Shown here: positions 25,741 through 37,394 of the stretch, in pieces
How positions within the stretch are numbered: position 1 is the first letter of the stretch
Layout: every line of letters starts with the position of its first letter
NCBI GenBank assembly: GCA_026419785.1
Contig: JAODTK010005634.1
Location: 1 to 64,000, forward strand
DNA length: 64,000 bases
Reading direction: 5' to 3'
DNA from: Sclerodactyla briareus
Taxonomy: Eukaryota; Echinodermata; Holothuroidea; Dendrochirotida; Sclerodactylidae
Translations under genes and position numbers: made by a program
Notes under the pieces: generated by a model
The model's input: only the letters and a program-made list of their open reading frames with translations
Database searches by the model: none
What the model was told of the DNA's origin: nothing

Positions 25741-25984
25741 ATAAGCACTCAGTATGCCAGTAAGATCACCATCGCTGGCAGGGAATTTGGCATACGTTTT
25801 GTACAGTAGGTTATCAGGCATGACTGAGATTATCTGCACTCCCAAGCATCATTCGTCAATGGAAATGACTACTGTACTCCTGGTAATATATTTTCTCTCA
25901 TCAATTTCAGTTTTAATTTCTTGAATTAAGCAAATAATAATTTCAAAGGTAAAATTGTGGTCTACATGTTTATCTCTACCGCAG

Positions 25985-26121
25985 GGTGACGGGGGAATAT
26001 GTGACTACTGGCTGAGAAGACTTGTGGTGACTGAGGAAAGTGGTGGCAGCACCATTTCACATGCAGATCCTAGAGGGGCTAAACCACATGCACCAGAAGA
26101 GTATCTGCCAGCTTGACCTAG
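25985..26121 (+). CDS. DAPK: DAPK-family kinase, exon from hinge to catalytic loop
   Basis: Acceptor CTCTACCGCAG ends at 25984 and donor GTACAG starts at 26122. The exon completes LILEL-VTGG, then reads CDY, LAEKT, VTEE, VAA and FHMQILEGLNHMHQKSI, followed by CQLDL. In DAPK proteins this segment is GGELFDFLAEK...QIL.GV.YLH...IAHFDLK, so it covers the hinge, helix D, helix E and the start of the catalytic loop. The catalytic aspartate is GAC at 26115-26117. The residue two before it, usually His (HFD or HLD), reads Gln. About four small frame slips are needed in the first 85 bp; the last 50 bp are clean. The junction to the next exon is about two bases short of D-L-K-P-E-N. Confidence 0.87.
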
Positions 26122-26297
26122 GTACAGTACTTATGGAAGTTTATAGTGCTTGCATCAGAAAATAAAAACAAACTATAGACATCTGTTGACAGTGAACCAC
26201 CAACGTGATTATCTCCATTTTTGAGCAATCTGTGGGCAACAATGTCGATCACATGCAAATTTTCCTCCAATGACCGGGTAAAGTGACCTCCGATTTT

Positions 26298-27120
26298 TGA
26301 TTCCTTGACGAAGTGAGGAATCTATGCAGTACGTCGTCCCGTGTGTGTGTGTGGGGTAGGTGGTATGTGTGGGGTGTGACGCCCAGGCTTTGTAACACGA
26401 TAAACTTGGGTCAGGCAGGATCATACTGTTATGTAGGTTCCCCATGATGAGTACATGAACCCCATTGTTTTGGGGCCAGGTCAGAGGTCATCTGAGGTCA
26501 AAGTCTGAAAACCCACGGAATGGTTGGTCCGCTCAAGTTGACATTGGTGATAGCTCTCTTATGGGGAATACAGGAAAGGGAACCCTATTGTTTTTGGTCA
26601 GGTTGTAGTAAATTTTGGTCAAAAATCTAAATTTGTGAAATTTGTGGCTTGTAACACTATAACTCGACCCCACCTGAATGGTGAAGCTCATACTGGTTGT
26701 GTGTTCCCCATGATGAGTACATGAACCGAGGTCACAGTTGAAAACCTAAGTGAACATGATAATCCAGAACAGTTGGTCTGATCAGGTCGAAATTCGGTGT
26801 GTAGCTTTCTTACCAATAGTACAGGAACCCTATTGTTCTTTGGTATGTCCGGCAGTGAAATTTTGGGCTAAAAAACGAAATTTTGTGAAAAGTTCAATTT
26901 GGGGCCAATTTAGGCTTGTAAACACATAACTCGACCCACCTGAATGGTGAAGCTCATACTTGTTTGTGTGTTCCCCATGATGAGTACATGAACCCTATTT
27001 TTGGGGGGGTCGGTCAGAGGAGTCCATCTGATGTTAGCAGAGTTTCAAAGTCTGAAAACCATCAAATTTTCTAGTGTTGTAGCTTTCTTACCAATAGTAC
27101 AGGAACTCTACTAGTTGGTT
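26298..27120 (+). repeat. T300 tandem array with hairpin head
   Basis: Opens with GATTCCTTGACGAAGTGAGG, an imperfect palindrome (GATTCCT / AGGAATC arms), then TCTATGCAG, a GT run and GTGACGCC. About three ~300-bp units follow, with the same phrases as 8935-10270. The head plus microsatellite plus units looks like one element type with a variable unit count. Confidence 0.8.
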
Positions 27121-30100
27121 GGTGAAGATGGGAAATTTGTCCAGACGTTATGTGCCCATAATGAGCTGGTACTATCTCCCATTTTTTCGTGTGTCCCCTG
27201 GCTTTAGGTTGACATAAACAGTCAAGGGATCCTACGGAGGCCTTTTGGCTTCTGTTCTAGACAAATGTAGTCCCCCCCCCTGGATTCAAGTTTTATTTCA
27301 ATTCAGATGGAGTTTCGAAAGTAACCAAACATGCAAATTTTACATCTGATGACCTCAAAGTGACCCCGCTTTGGCACCTCCAGATGTAGCCAACATCCGC
27401 GACTTTGTAGCATGCAGTTGTGTGGTGATGCATCCATGCAGGAACTGGCCTACTGGCCACCACTATCCTTCTTTTCTCCAGAAATGGCTTGTAAAATTCT
27501 TGTGGCATTTTTGTAGGCTGCTACCATTGCCTTATATATTTTGCACATACTGTAGGTTTACTCTCCATTGAGAGGTCATGCTGGTTGGAACATGTATGTC
27601 AATACTGTATACTGTATCCTTCTTAGATTTGCCCCTGTTCGAAATGAGGTAATATAAAGTTTACCTGTATGCGCTTCGTAGGCGTATACAATAGTTCTTT
27701 TGTATACTGCTATCCTAGGTTTGTTATAGCTATAATTCTTTTGATCATATCAGTTACAGTAGATCAAACTCCCGATTAATACAAAGTTACTCAAACATTG
27801 ATTTTCTGGTTATTTTTTATCACTTTGTTTATCTGACCCCTGCCAGTTTTTCATAGAAATACGTAGGCCTATTGTTGCACCTTTTGGTTTGTTTTCTTTC
27901 TTCACTGTCGACGTGTATGCTTCCCACGGAGGGTGTGCAGGGCCTTTCGATTGAGCAGACCGAACCCCCCAAATTTGCCTAACAAGAAAATGAACACGTG
28001 GCAAATGCTATCAGCATAGTCAACCAGAACATTTAAGTCACTGTGCATATTCTAACTCAAGAGTGAGGCTAATGGTCGGTTACTTGTGAGGTACTCGCAT
28101 AAATTAGGTGAGAACAACTACAGGTATTGCTTGGGAAAATAGTAGCCTGTTGAATGGGTCCGTTTGACTTGTTCACCTTGTATCAGCCCCTTCCACTCAT
28201 ATGATTAAACGTATGATACAACATCTGCTAGATTTGCCTATAAACAAACCCTGTAAGCCTGTTTCGCCGCAACTCGCTGTGCACCGAATTTATGGGCGGA
28301 CTAGTGGGCGGTGCTACGTCCACGTTTGATCGTCGATCAAACAATGTCTCTTTTCCTAATCATGGGAAACGCCCATGCCTGCTGGAAAATTCTGGTAATT
28401 GATCAGATCTTAAATATTTGACAACCTCCACCCAGTTTTGACATACGTTGAATGGATATCTTTTTTAATTTCAATTTGGAAGGATTCCATATCAACGCCT
28501 GTTGCCTGATATGTTGGTAATATTCAACCATGATATATGCTAAAGAGCGATACCCCCCTCTTTTTTGGGTATACGGCTTCCTCATATCGTCTTCTTTAGT
28601 AGCTAGAATGGGGTGAAGGGAGTAGGGGCCAGGGGGGTGGTTCCACAATAGCAGCATGCCCTCTCAGATGGCTCGACCTCCCACACTTCTGTAATGGTGT
28701 GTAGTGACCACAGCCTTTTGAAACCAAAATAATAGACCTCAGCGGCGTGTCCGCATTACTGACTGTCTCGACGACCTCGTAAATAATTGCGCTGCATTTT
28801 TTTGCCACAAGTCCAATTTTTTTTCAGTGGCCATTACCCTCTTCCTGATTGCTTTTCCCTGGTTTTCATAGGAAATATAAGCTCACTGGTCCTCCATGGC
28901 ATTGGCAATTTGTACAGTATTTATGACCCTCATTTCCTGTTACCAGGCATCCATAATGGCATTGAGGGTTCAGCAGGACATCATGGTGATTAGGTGGAAC
29001 TAAAGTATGAACCTCTATTATCGCCAAATGAGGGGAAGCTTTTTGGTCATGGCCACTCATTTTAGTGGTATGGCTAAGGATCATAATAGAGGATGCCCGT
29101 ATGCCATTTTGTGCGTTGGTAACGCACAGCAGAATTTATAACTTGTAGACTCTGGCGGTAGTTATTATATTACCTGTTTTTTGGACTGTATGGTGCAGTA
29201 TCGGACTTTGTACAAATAAGGTGGTCAGGGTATGAGCTCTGGTGAAGTGGTACCCTACACAGGACAGTCCTCTATATACGTTCTGTCATTGCTACAGGCC
29301 ATACATCAGTTTTTGGGGGTGGGTGGGGGGGTGGGTGCATCCCACTAACAAATCATTCGACAGGCCCGGAGTACAAAATCTGCTTCGAGAGAGGAAATAG
29401 TCAATTAGTTCAACGAACATTCACAAAATTGGTCTAATAGCGCCTTCAGTTTGTTGTCACCTGTTATCTGTCCCCCTGTGCCACCCCTGCCCAGGCCCCC
29501 CCCACCCCTCCACTCCCAAGTTGGCGCTAGTATACCATGCAACCCAAAGGGTGTGGCTATGTGACACTGGATGACCTAGATTTCCCACAGTTTTGAGGCC
29601 CAATACCCAAATATCTAAACAGCCTAATGTGGCATTCCCCTTTAGCTGCCTGTTCATCCCTTTATGGGATCCTAGGTTGGTTTGACATGTTGACAAAGCC
29701 CCAATAATGTTACACACTTGTGCCTGTATGATGCCAAATATAGTAACCCTCTTTGTCCTATCCCCTATGAAAAGGGGTCAAATTGGTTATGGCTCTAAAT
29801 GTAACCATTACGGGTTGTGGACTGCTTGGCGAATTGGGGAAAAACTTTCACATGAATAGGGTGCATAAGTGATGAACATTGTATGCAAACATTGGAAAGT
29901 ATCTAATTTTGTTCTTTCAGACCCTTTTGGTGCCAGATGGAATTTGCATTTCAACTGATCGAAAGGGTTTCTGTCGACCAATCCCTTGCAGCACCACCCT
30001 GCTTGTATCCCAGAGAGAGTGATTCTTACCGTCCTCACATGATTTTGGTCTGAAGGCAACACTGGCTTATGATTGAAAAATATTACCTTTAATCTGATTT

Positions 30101-30289
30101 GAAAAGAGAAAGTCATCCTCATGTCTCTGGAATCGAGCCACCTCCCCGAGACCTTCCCCAGATGCCTCCATCTGTTTGTTAAATTGTTCGGCTTTGCGTC
30201 TGAAGTCAGCTGCTAATCAACAAGTAGTACTGCGGACAGAGTGGAAAATCAATAAAAAAATTCCAGGGGCATCTGCAGCTTAACTATGA
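27121..30289. other. Intronic stretch, one palindrome, no exon recognised
   Basis: The best-defined object is the 19-bp palindrome GTTTGATCGTCGATCAAAC at 28324-28342, in a locally CG-rich patch (28260-28345). G and C runs occur at 29320-29335 and 29494-29510. No transposon ends or conserved frames were seen. Confidence 0.45.
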
Positions 30290-30935
30290 TATGGTAATTT
30301 TTTCATGGCCATAGTTAACTGAATTTTGACTTATGGGACATTCGAGGGGGATGAATGGAAGTGCTGTACTCATTGGTTCTAATTATGTCTGTCTGAGGTG
30401 AAAATTAGGCTAAAATACGAGATGGCTGCACTGGGGCTCTAAATGTTCTGACAACACAGTACCATAATAATAGTGAGTCACGGATGCAGATACAGTATGT
30501 AATATAGCTTTATGTTATCACACAATTCGAGAAAACAATCCTTTAATTGAAGGGATACACACTGATAAAAAACTGCTAGAGGCTATGAGCACAATAAAGT
30601 AATGAGGCTCAAGGAGATTGCCCGATTGAAGTCACGTAGTCACGTTCCCCATATAGCTTCATTTTATCAAAATCTGGAAGCTTCCAGAATAAAACTCTGG
30701 GAAACTAACAATTTTTATTACGACCAAACTGGGTTTAAAAGGTTCAAGACTTTAATAATTTTCTGGTATGTGGGACAACTCTGAGCCATTGGGAAATAAG
30801 CTAATTGAGAATTCAAGAAAGGGAGGGGTATGTACTGTACTCTGGTTCTAATTATGTACTGTTGAGGGGGAAATTAGGGCTAATAGAGATGGCTGCACTG
30901 GGGATGCTGAATGTTCTGTACAACACAGCAAAATA
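30290..30935. repeat. Tandem duplication, ~470-bp offset
   Basis: GGTTCTAATTATGT, GAGATGGCTGCACTGGGG and TGTTCTG.ACAACACAG occur at about 30370-30465 and again at about 30840-30930, in the same order. A block between them (30555-30800) also recurs at 34685-34940. Confidence 0.75.
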
Positions 30936-31183
30936 ACCCTTTATGACCAGCGGTCTGGAAAGAATATAGGTACATGCTCCAGTATCTTTTCACTTCAAAA
31001 AGGAGTAATTGTCAATAGGAACCTATGCATCATATGGATGAGGAAAAAAAAGGGCTTTCTCCTGAAAGTAACAAAATGGCCATCGGAGCTAATTATGAAG
31101 CACAGATGCAAGTTAGGCTCTGATAGCTAGCGGCAGCCCATGTGTATGTTTTTTATTCAGCTAGCTAGGCTCGACAAACTCAC

Positions 31184-31355
31184 CTTTCGAAGGATATGAA
31201 ATCCCGGAAGCCAGGGCGCCTTGCAGTGGCCTCACGACACTTCTCCTCTCATCCGAACTCCCCCGCTGTTCTTGAAAAAGGCTAGCCGAATTACATCTTC
31301 CTATTCCTCATCATCGTCAAAATCGAAGGAAATCGCGGGCTTCTACAGCATCCAT
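31184..31355 (-). CDS. Possible minus-strand first exon, unknown protein
   Basis: Read on the minus strand from ATG at 31355, the sequence gives MDAVEARDF, then FDFDDDEE, EDVIRLAFFKNSGGVRMRGE and REATARRPGFRDFISFER in three frames, ending at donor GTGAGT (31183 downward). The frame slips resemble those in the kinase exons, and the segments look protein-like (an acidic patch followed by a basic stretch). Alternatively the frame simply stops (TGA) at the donor, with AATAAA 20-25 bases on. The Helitron-like insertion at 31361 lies 5 bp upstream of the ATG. No family is recognised and it could be chance. Confidence 0.2.
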
Positions 31356-31360
31356 GATTA

Positions 31361-33952
31361 TCTCCGAACACTGTAAGTGTTCGGGGATATTATGGTTTTG
31401 GCCGTGGTCCCGCCGTCTCCGCCGCAGCCCGAGAAACTTTGGGCGTTAGCGTTCTCATTCTTTAACAGTTTATCCGATTGACCCAAAACTTGGGACACAT
31501 GGTCCGTATGATTAAAATCTAGGATAAGTTCGAAAATAGGCTATAGTAGTATTTGTTGCCCCCATTTTGAGGTTTTTCGCAAAATTTTCAAGTGAGTGCG
31601 ATTTACACGGAAACGTGGTGGTTGGGGTAGTTGGTGGAGCGAAAAACATGGTGAAAATTTCAAGGTCAGCCGAGGGCAAGTTTGCATTTTTCGGCCGTAG
31701 CCTAAATAGGAAGAATGTATGGATAATTGGCAAACTTCATTGGATTTTCATGAAACTTGGTGAATAGGGCCAACTATAAGTGCAGATGAATTTTCCCAAT
31801 GTCGCCGAGGTCACTGGAGGTATCGTGCTGACTAATTTGCATTAATAGGTGGCCCTATTAGGCCAATTAGGCAAATTATAAACTTGGTTGGATTTTCGAA
31901 ACTTGGTGGTAGGACTTCTAACAGTCCCGAGAAATTATTCAATTGCATTGAAATCACTGAAGGGCATTATGTGTGTTGAATTTACCAATATTCGTTAGCA
32001 TAATTCGAATAATTAATGCAATTATTTTCTCCAATTTTAGGGATTGTGACGAAACTTGTGAATAGGACCTAACCAGTCCGGATAAAAATTTATCAATAGC
32101 ATCAGTCACTGAGGGTAACTTTGTGGACTACTTTTGCATATTAGTTGTCCGGATCAGTTCAAAATGATGAGTTTGATACTCTTTTCGCAAATAAAAATTG
32201 GACAGTTCATTGGAATGCAATATGCTCTAGGAGTGGATGCAGCACATGGAGTGTAACAATTCATAAAAACCGCAGTCATTGAAGTCATGAACGGTCACTT
32301 AGGGTCAAAACCTGTTTTCAGTACTTTTTCGGAATAGCAGGGTGGGTTCATCAGAATGCAAAATGCTCCTAGGAGTGGAGGTATCACTGGAGAGTAACAA
32401 TCTCATAAAAAAGGTCATATCATTAACGGTTCGGAGTCACTTAGGGGGCAAAACTGTTTCGGCTATAACGGGAATTGATATATGTGAAGGCTGGAATGGT
32501 CACCATTGTGATAAATGGGTGACCTCATGTGTGTGACCACTGACTGTGAATTTGACCTCTGTCGGGTGATCATGTGGTTAATGGTGAATTTGAATGAATG
32601 TGCTTTTTAAGGAGGTACCGGGCAAAAAAAGTAGAAACTGGTATTTTGGATATTGATAAGAGCTATGGGTGCGTTGATGGAGGGAAACAAACTCCCGCTT
32701 CGATGGACTCGTACTTTGGTAGTTACAAGGGGTCAAAGGCAATTTATACCTTTTTTGCAATACATTGGACATGTCATTGGAAGCAATATGCTTTAGGAGT
32801 GGATGACTACATGGAGTGTAACCAATTTTTCATAGAAACTGCCATTGTATTGAAGGTCATTAAAGGGTCACTTAGGGGTAAAAAAACTGATTTTAGTACT
32901 TTTGCGGCAATGCACTGGGTGTGTTCATCAGAATGAAACTGCACCTGGGAGTGGATGTATAACAGGAGAGAGTAACAATTCTTCATAAAAACTGTCACAT
33001 AATAAAGGTCATGCGAGGTCAAGTAGGGGTCCAAAACTGTTGTGGCGATACTCGGAACAAATTGATATCTGCGAAGGCGGATGGTTACAATTGTGATATA
33101 ATTGGTGGAACCTGATGTGTGGACCTGACCTGAATGATCTCTGCGGGTGTCATGTGCGGTTGAAGGTCAAATCTTGAATAAAGTGATTTAAGGAGTACGG
33201 GCAAAAAAATAGAAAAAACTGGTTATTTTGGATATGTGATTGAGTGTTGTGTGCTTATGGAGAGAAACAATCCCGCTTCGATAGGCACTTAAGGTGGTAG
33301 TTACAAGGGGTCAAAGTTCAATTTTATACCTTTTCGCAAAAGTTGGACAGTCATTGGAATTGCAATATACTTCTAGGAGTGATGCTAACATGGAGGTAAC
33401 AATTTTCATAAACTACATGTCGTTGAAGGTCATTAAAGGTCACTTGGGGTCAAAAATGATTTGTATATTTTCGGCAATAGCAATGGGGGTGTTCATCAGA
33501 ATGCAAAATGCTCCAGGAGTGGATGTATCACATGGAGATAACAATCATAAAAACTGTCACTCCATAAAGGTCATTGAGGTCATAGGGTTCAAAAACGTTT
33601 TTAGGCTAGAATCGGAGAATGTATCTTCGAATGATGGAGGCCTTCACCATTGTGTATCATGTTGACCGCATGTGTGGACTCTGACCTGAAGTGGACCTCT
33701 GTCGGTGGCCATGGGTTAAAGGTCGAATCTTGAATAAATGTGCTTATTTAATTTAAGGACGCACCTTGTCCGGGGCTGTAGGGGTGAATCATACATCACA
33801 AGGCATTGGAAGACCCATTTACTGTACACGTTGTCGCTTCACAAGTTGAATGACTTCTTTCCACGAATATTGTCCGGTTTCATGTTCACCAAATTTTGGA
33901 TAAGAGATGCGGGGATAAATACGTCTGGCGGTTTACCCGCCGACAGGTCTAG
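31361..33952 (+). mobile_element. Helitron-like non-autonomous element, 2.6 kb
   Basis: Both ends fit the Helitron rule. The host A at 31360 precedes TCTCC. The 3' end is TGGCGGTTTACCCGCC (hairpin), then GACAGGTCTAG, with CTAG at 33949-33952 and host T next. The 5' end also folds: CCGAACACT and AGTGTTCGG around GTA (31364-31384), then GGGGATATTATGGTTTTGGC and a CCGCCG-rich bit. The interior has ~130-250-bp repeats: first TTTTCATGAAACTTGGTG types, then several units with TCACTTAGGGTCAAAA, GGTGTTCATCAGAATGCAAA and AGGAGTGGATGTATCACATG. No Rep-helicase is encoded, so it must have moved in trans. 5' terminal hairpins are not typical of Helitrons. Confidence 0.75.
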
Positions 33953-36900
33953 TTAGTATTGTATGTAGACAGTATATGGTCCGAAGCGTGAAAAAGCGCT
34001 CCCCCCCCTACATTTTTTCCAATTGGTGGCGATTGGAAGATCTCTTGGAATTTCCGAGAAAAGTGGCGCTATGCCCACTTCCAGATTACACTCTAAATCC
34101 ATGGAAAGCGACTCCAGACAAAATGCTATCAACACGAATCGATCAATCTGGGGGGGAGGTTGAATTAATTATGCCCTGAAACATGGTGATTTGGGGCCCC
34201 AAAAACATGAGATTTTGCGTCTTTCTAAAAAAACCTGGCATCATACTCGATCAAGATATCAAATATAAAACTCCATCAATGGCTTCAATATATATAAAGG
34301 CCTCTGAAAAATACAAAACATTTTTTTTTTCACGGTGTGGGGAGAATGGACGTTCACAGTAGGTCCGGATGAAAAAGGTCCAAATTTTTGAGGGATTGTT
34401 TTTTTTGAATGTAAACAACTCTCTCAACCTTTTTTTTAAGGTTTTTATTGCTGGACAGCGGACCCCCAATGTTTTGTGGTTCCTTGAAAGCCCCACCACT
34501 TCTCTTCAAAATAAGAGTCTTTGAAGGGTGGATGGTGAGGAAGTGTACGTTTTATTTATTAATTAGACAGTTCCCATATGACGTGGGTATTCCATGCGGT
34601 ACCAGAGTTAATAGTGAGTTCACTGCAATGTACAGTATGTGCATTCTGTTTATGTATACAAAATCTAGAAAAGTTCTAAGCAAGTTGACGGGATACACAC
34701 TGACAAAAGTTGCTAGGAGGCTATATAAGCACCATAAAGCAATGAGGTTCTAGTGGGTTGCCTGTACTATACAACCATGCCCCTGTACAGCGGGGTATTG
34801 AAGTCGAGTTCCACATTAAGCTCATGTATACAATATTTCCTAATCCCAAGCTTTCTGAATGAAAAAAAAATCTGCGAAATAGCATTTTTTATATGAACAA
34901 ATAGGTTGAAAGGTTCAAGACTTTATTATTATTCTGGCATTTGGACAAACACTTGCAGCAAAGGTTGGGGCAAACAAGGCTATATTCAAGTAGGGAGGGG
35001 TGCCACATGAATGGCCATATCGGGAAGGATGAAGAAAATCATAAATGAGAATTCAAAGAGGTTTGATGAGGTAATTGTGATTGTTGTGAATTTTATAGTT
35101 CATTGGAAGGTAGTTTGAAACTAAGTGACAGGATGTTCAACAGTTTTTGATGGGATGTGTTTATTCATGCATATACTATTGCAGGTCTTTTGATATCAAC
35201 AAAATAGCATAAGAACAAACACTCCCTAAGAAGATCGCTGAGATTTGGTCTAGTGACTGGCTGATCACTCTTTTTTGTTTCGATTCCCCAAAAATTCATT
35301 TAATAGTCCAATGTACAGTATTATCGAGATTAGGATTGAGCCATTTCTAAACATTTTGAACATTTCTTCTCTTTAACCCTTTAAGTGTTTCATCATCAGA
35401 GATCATGAGCTTTAATTTCCCCCTTGCCCGACTTTCCAGACGTGCCTATGTCTAGGAAGTCAATCGCACATTGTACTGTAGCACGTCGTCCTTGTACATG
35501 GTGAACACGGATGGCAGCTGAGTTTGGATACTACAGAGTCCGATACGATCCCCAGTCATGTTGATAACCATCCTCGGGTGATTTATGGCATGTGACAAAA
35601 CATTGTTTAGTTTTAAAAAAATAAAACACATTACATCAGTCGCTGATCCAGAAATCTCGCCTCCAGTCCGGAATGATTTATAGTGGGAGGGGTGAAGATA
35701 GGCACTCTCTGTAGGGTGTGGTTTTTGATTTTTATTCATTGACTCATCGTAGATAAACTGCTGATGTTTCACTTAGTGGGGTGTGCATCGGGACAGAGAG
35801 TGGTGAATTCTTGAATTGACATATGGCTGGGGGATGCATGTTCCCTGTGCCTGCAACTCGTACTAACAAGGAACCAGTCCATCGGTAGGTTGCCTATTAT
35901 TCAGGCTTTGTTTCTATACGATGGACTCATTCGCTCTTGAAGGCTGCCCGAATGGATTGTCCGTCTATTCACAGTCTTCTCAGTTTAATGACTTCTGCTT
36001 TTTCCATCATTACCCAGGGTTCATCCTTAACGAGGATACCATATAATGAAATGGTGGCAACTGGTTTAGCCAAACCACTCAATCTTAGAGGGGCGAATAT
36101 AGGAGGGGAGAAATGTTGGGTGATGGTGATGGGGCGAATTGTAGTTGTAGGATTCTGTACAGTCCCTTCACTTAGTCGGGTGATTCCTCTGGGAGGGGAG
36201 AGGGGGGGAGGGTTGCCTGCCAATAGTGAGTGGTAATTACAAGAAAACTGGAGCTATGAGTAGTAGCACTGTTCTCCATGCTCATGCTCATTTCTCTTTG
36301 CTAATTGTTGGAGAGAATGGAGGTGCTGAGTGGTCATGGCTGTGATACGATGAGTGGTAATAATAATACCTGGTTCTATGACTGTATCTATACGATTATC
36401 ACTGCTATACAGCCCCATTGAAGCGCTTCAGATCATATATGCCGTGGAGCCCCATACGGTGCACTGCTTGCACCCCTTCCAACTCTCTCCGGTGGACCAT
36501 GCCAGTGCGCAACGTCAGTCCACCGTGAAACTTCCCAAGAAGAGCCACCACTCTTACATGTGATTGATTTGATTTTGATTTGATAACTCTCGGGTTAGAA
36601 GCCAATTAAGGCTCATCCAGGAACGCTGCCGTGTTTATCAGGATTGAGCACCCCGGCCGATGAAGAATGTGAAGTGTCCCTTGCTCGAATAGTGCTCAGA
36701 TGATAAAGAGGCAGGGGTGTTGTAACCAATCCCCAAGCATGCTAGCAGACCGCCATTTTTCATCCCCACCGAAAGGACTATCAGTGAACCCCAGGAACCG
36801 ACCACTTCTCATGAAACCTTGGAGAAGCTTTGAAGTCAAGTTCACCTGTTGCCCCAGCCAACAAGACAAGACTGATGCCAAATATCCATAACGAAACCCT

Positions 36901-37251
36901 AGTTACCACAGAAAATCCATTGTATTACATTGGAAGCCATGAAGTGAGACCAAGACCTCGCCAAGCGCAACTGCAAGTACAGCCTCCTAGGAACCATGCC
37001 CTTCCTGTGATTGCTTGATTTTGCAAGGAATATTTGCGTTTTGTGAGTGTCATGATACTAATCTTCTTAGGCATTAGGTGGGTGAGCACACTAGGAGACA
37101 TGGGTTGTTTAATACTGTGGAGAACCCTCTCTGGCTTATAGGGATTCCGAGACTTTCAATCGCTAGATTATAAGTCTTGAGTTCACTGAATGAGATTAGC
37201 CTTAGAGAATAACTCTGAATGAATAATCACAAGGTGTTTTTCTCTCCTCAG
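33953..37251. other. Intronic stretch with a repeated block
   Basis: The block at 34685-34940 repeats 30555-30800 (GGATACACACTGA..AAA, GGCTAT, AATGAGG, AGGTTCAAGACTTTA). The rest shows no recognised exon. Candidate short open frames at 35937-36236 and 36700-36891 have no family match. Confidence 0.5.
34685..34940 (+). repeat. Direct repeat of the block at 30555-30800
   Basis: Same order of words as 30555-30800: ATACACACTGA, CTAG.AGGCTAT, AGCAC.ATAAAG.AATGAGG, GGTTGCC or GATTGCC, TTGAAGTC, then GGTTCAAGACTTTA and ATTCTGG. The copies are about 4.13 kb apart and lie on either side of the Helitron-like element. They look like an older dispersed repeat or local duplication. Confidence 0.75.
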
Positions 37252-37373
37252 CATGAGAACATTATGTTATGAGCAGGACCAGCACCACATTAAACTCATC
37301 GACTTTGGCATGTCCGAAAAAATTACCGAAGGGGAAGACGTCAGAGAAATAATGGGGACTGCAGAGTTTGTTG
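37252..37373 (+). CDS. DAPK: DAPK-family kinase, DFG exon
   Basis: Acceptor CTCCTCAG ends at 37251 and donor GTAAGT starts at 37374. The exon reads ENIML, then after a small slip EQDQHHIKLIDFGMSEKI, TEGEDVREIMGTAEFV. The DFG motif that binds magnesium is at 37301-37309. VREIMGT resembles DRAK/STK17 kinases, while EFV(APE) and IKLIDFG fit DAPK and MLCK. The usual Pro of GTPEF is Ala here. The last base joins CC of the next exon to make Ala of APE. Near 37258-37270 the ENIML frame and the DFG frame differ by one shift, and the expected proline before ENIML reads His. A hAT element sits 21 bp after the donor. Confidence 0.93.
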
Positions 37374-37394
37374 GTAAGTGTGACAGATTGATAC

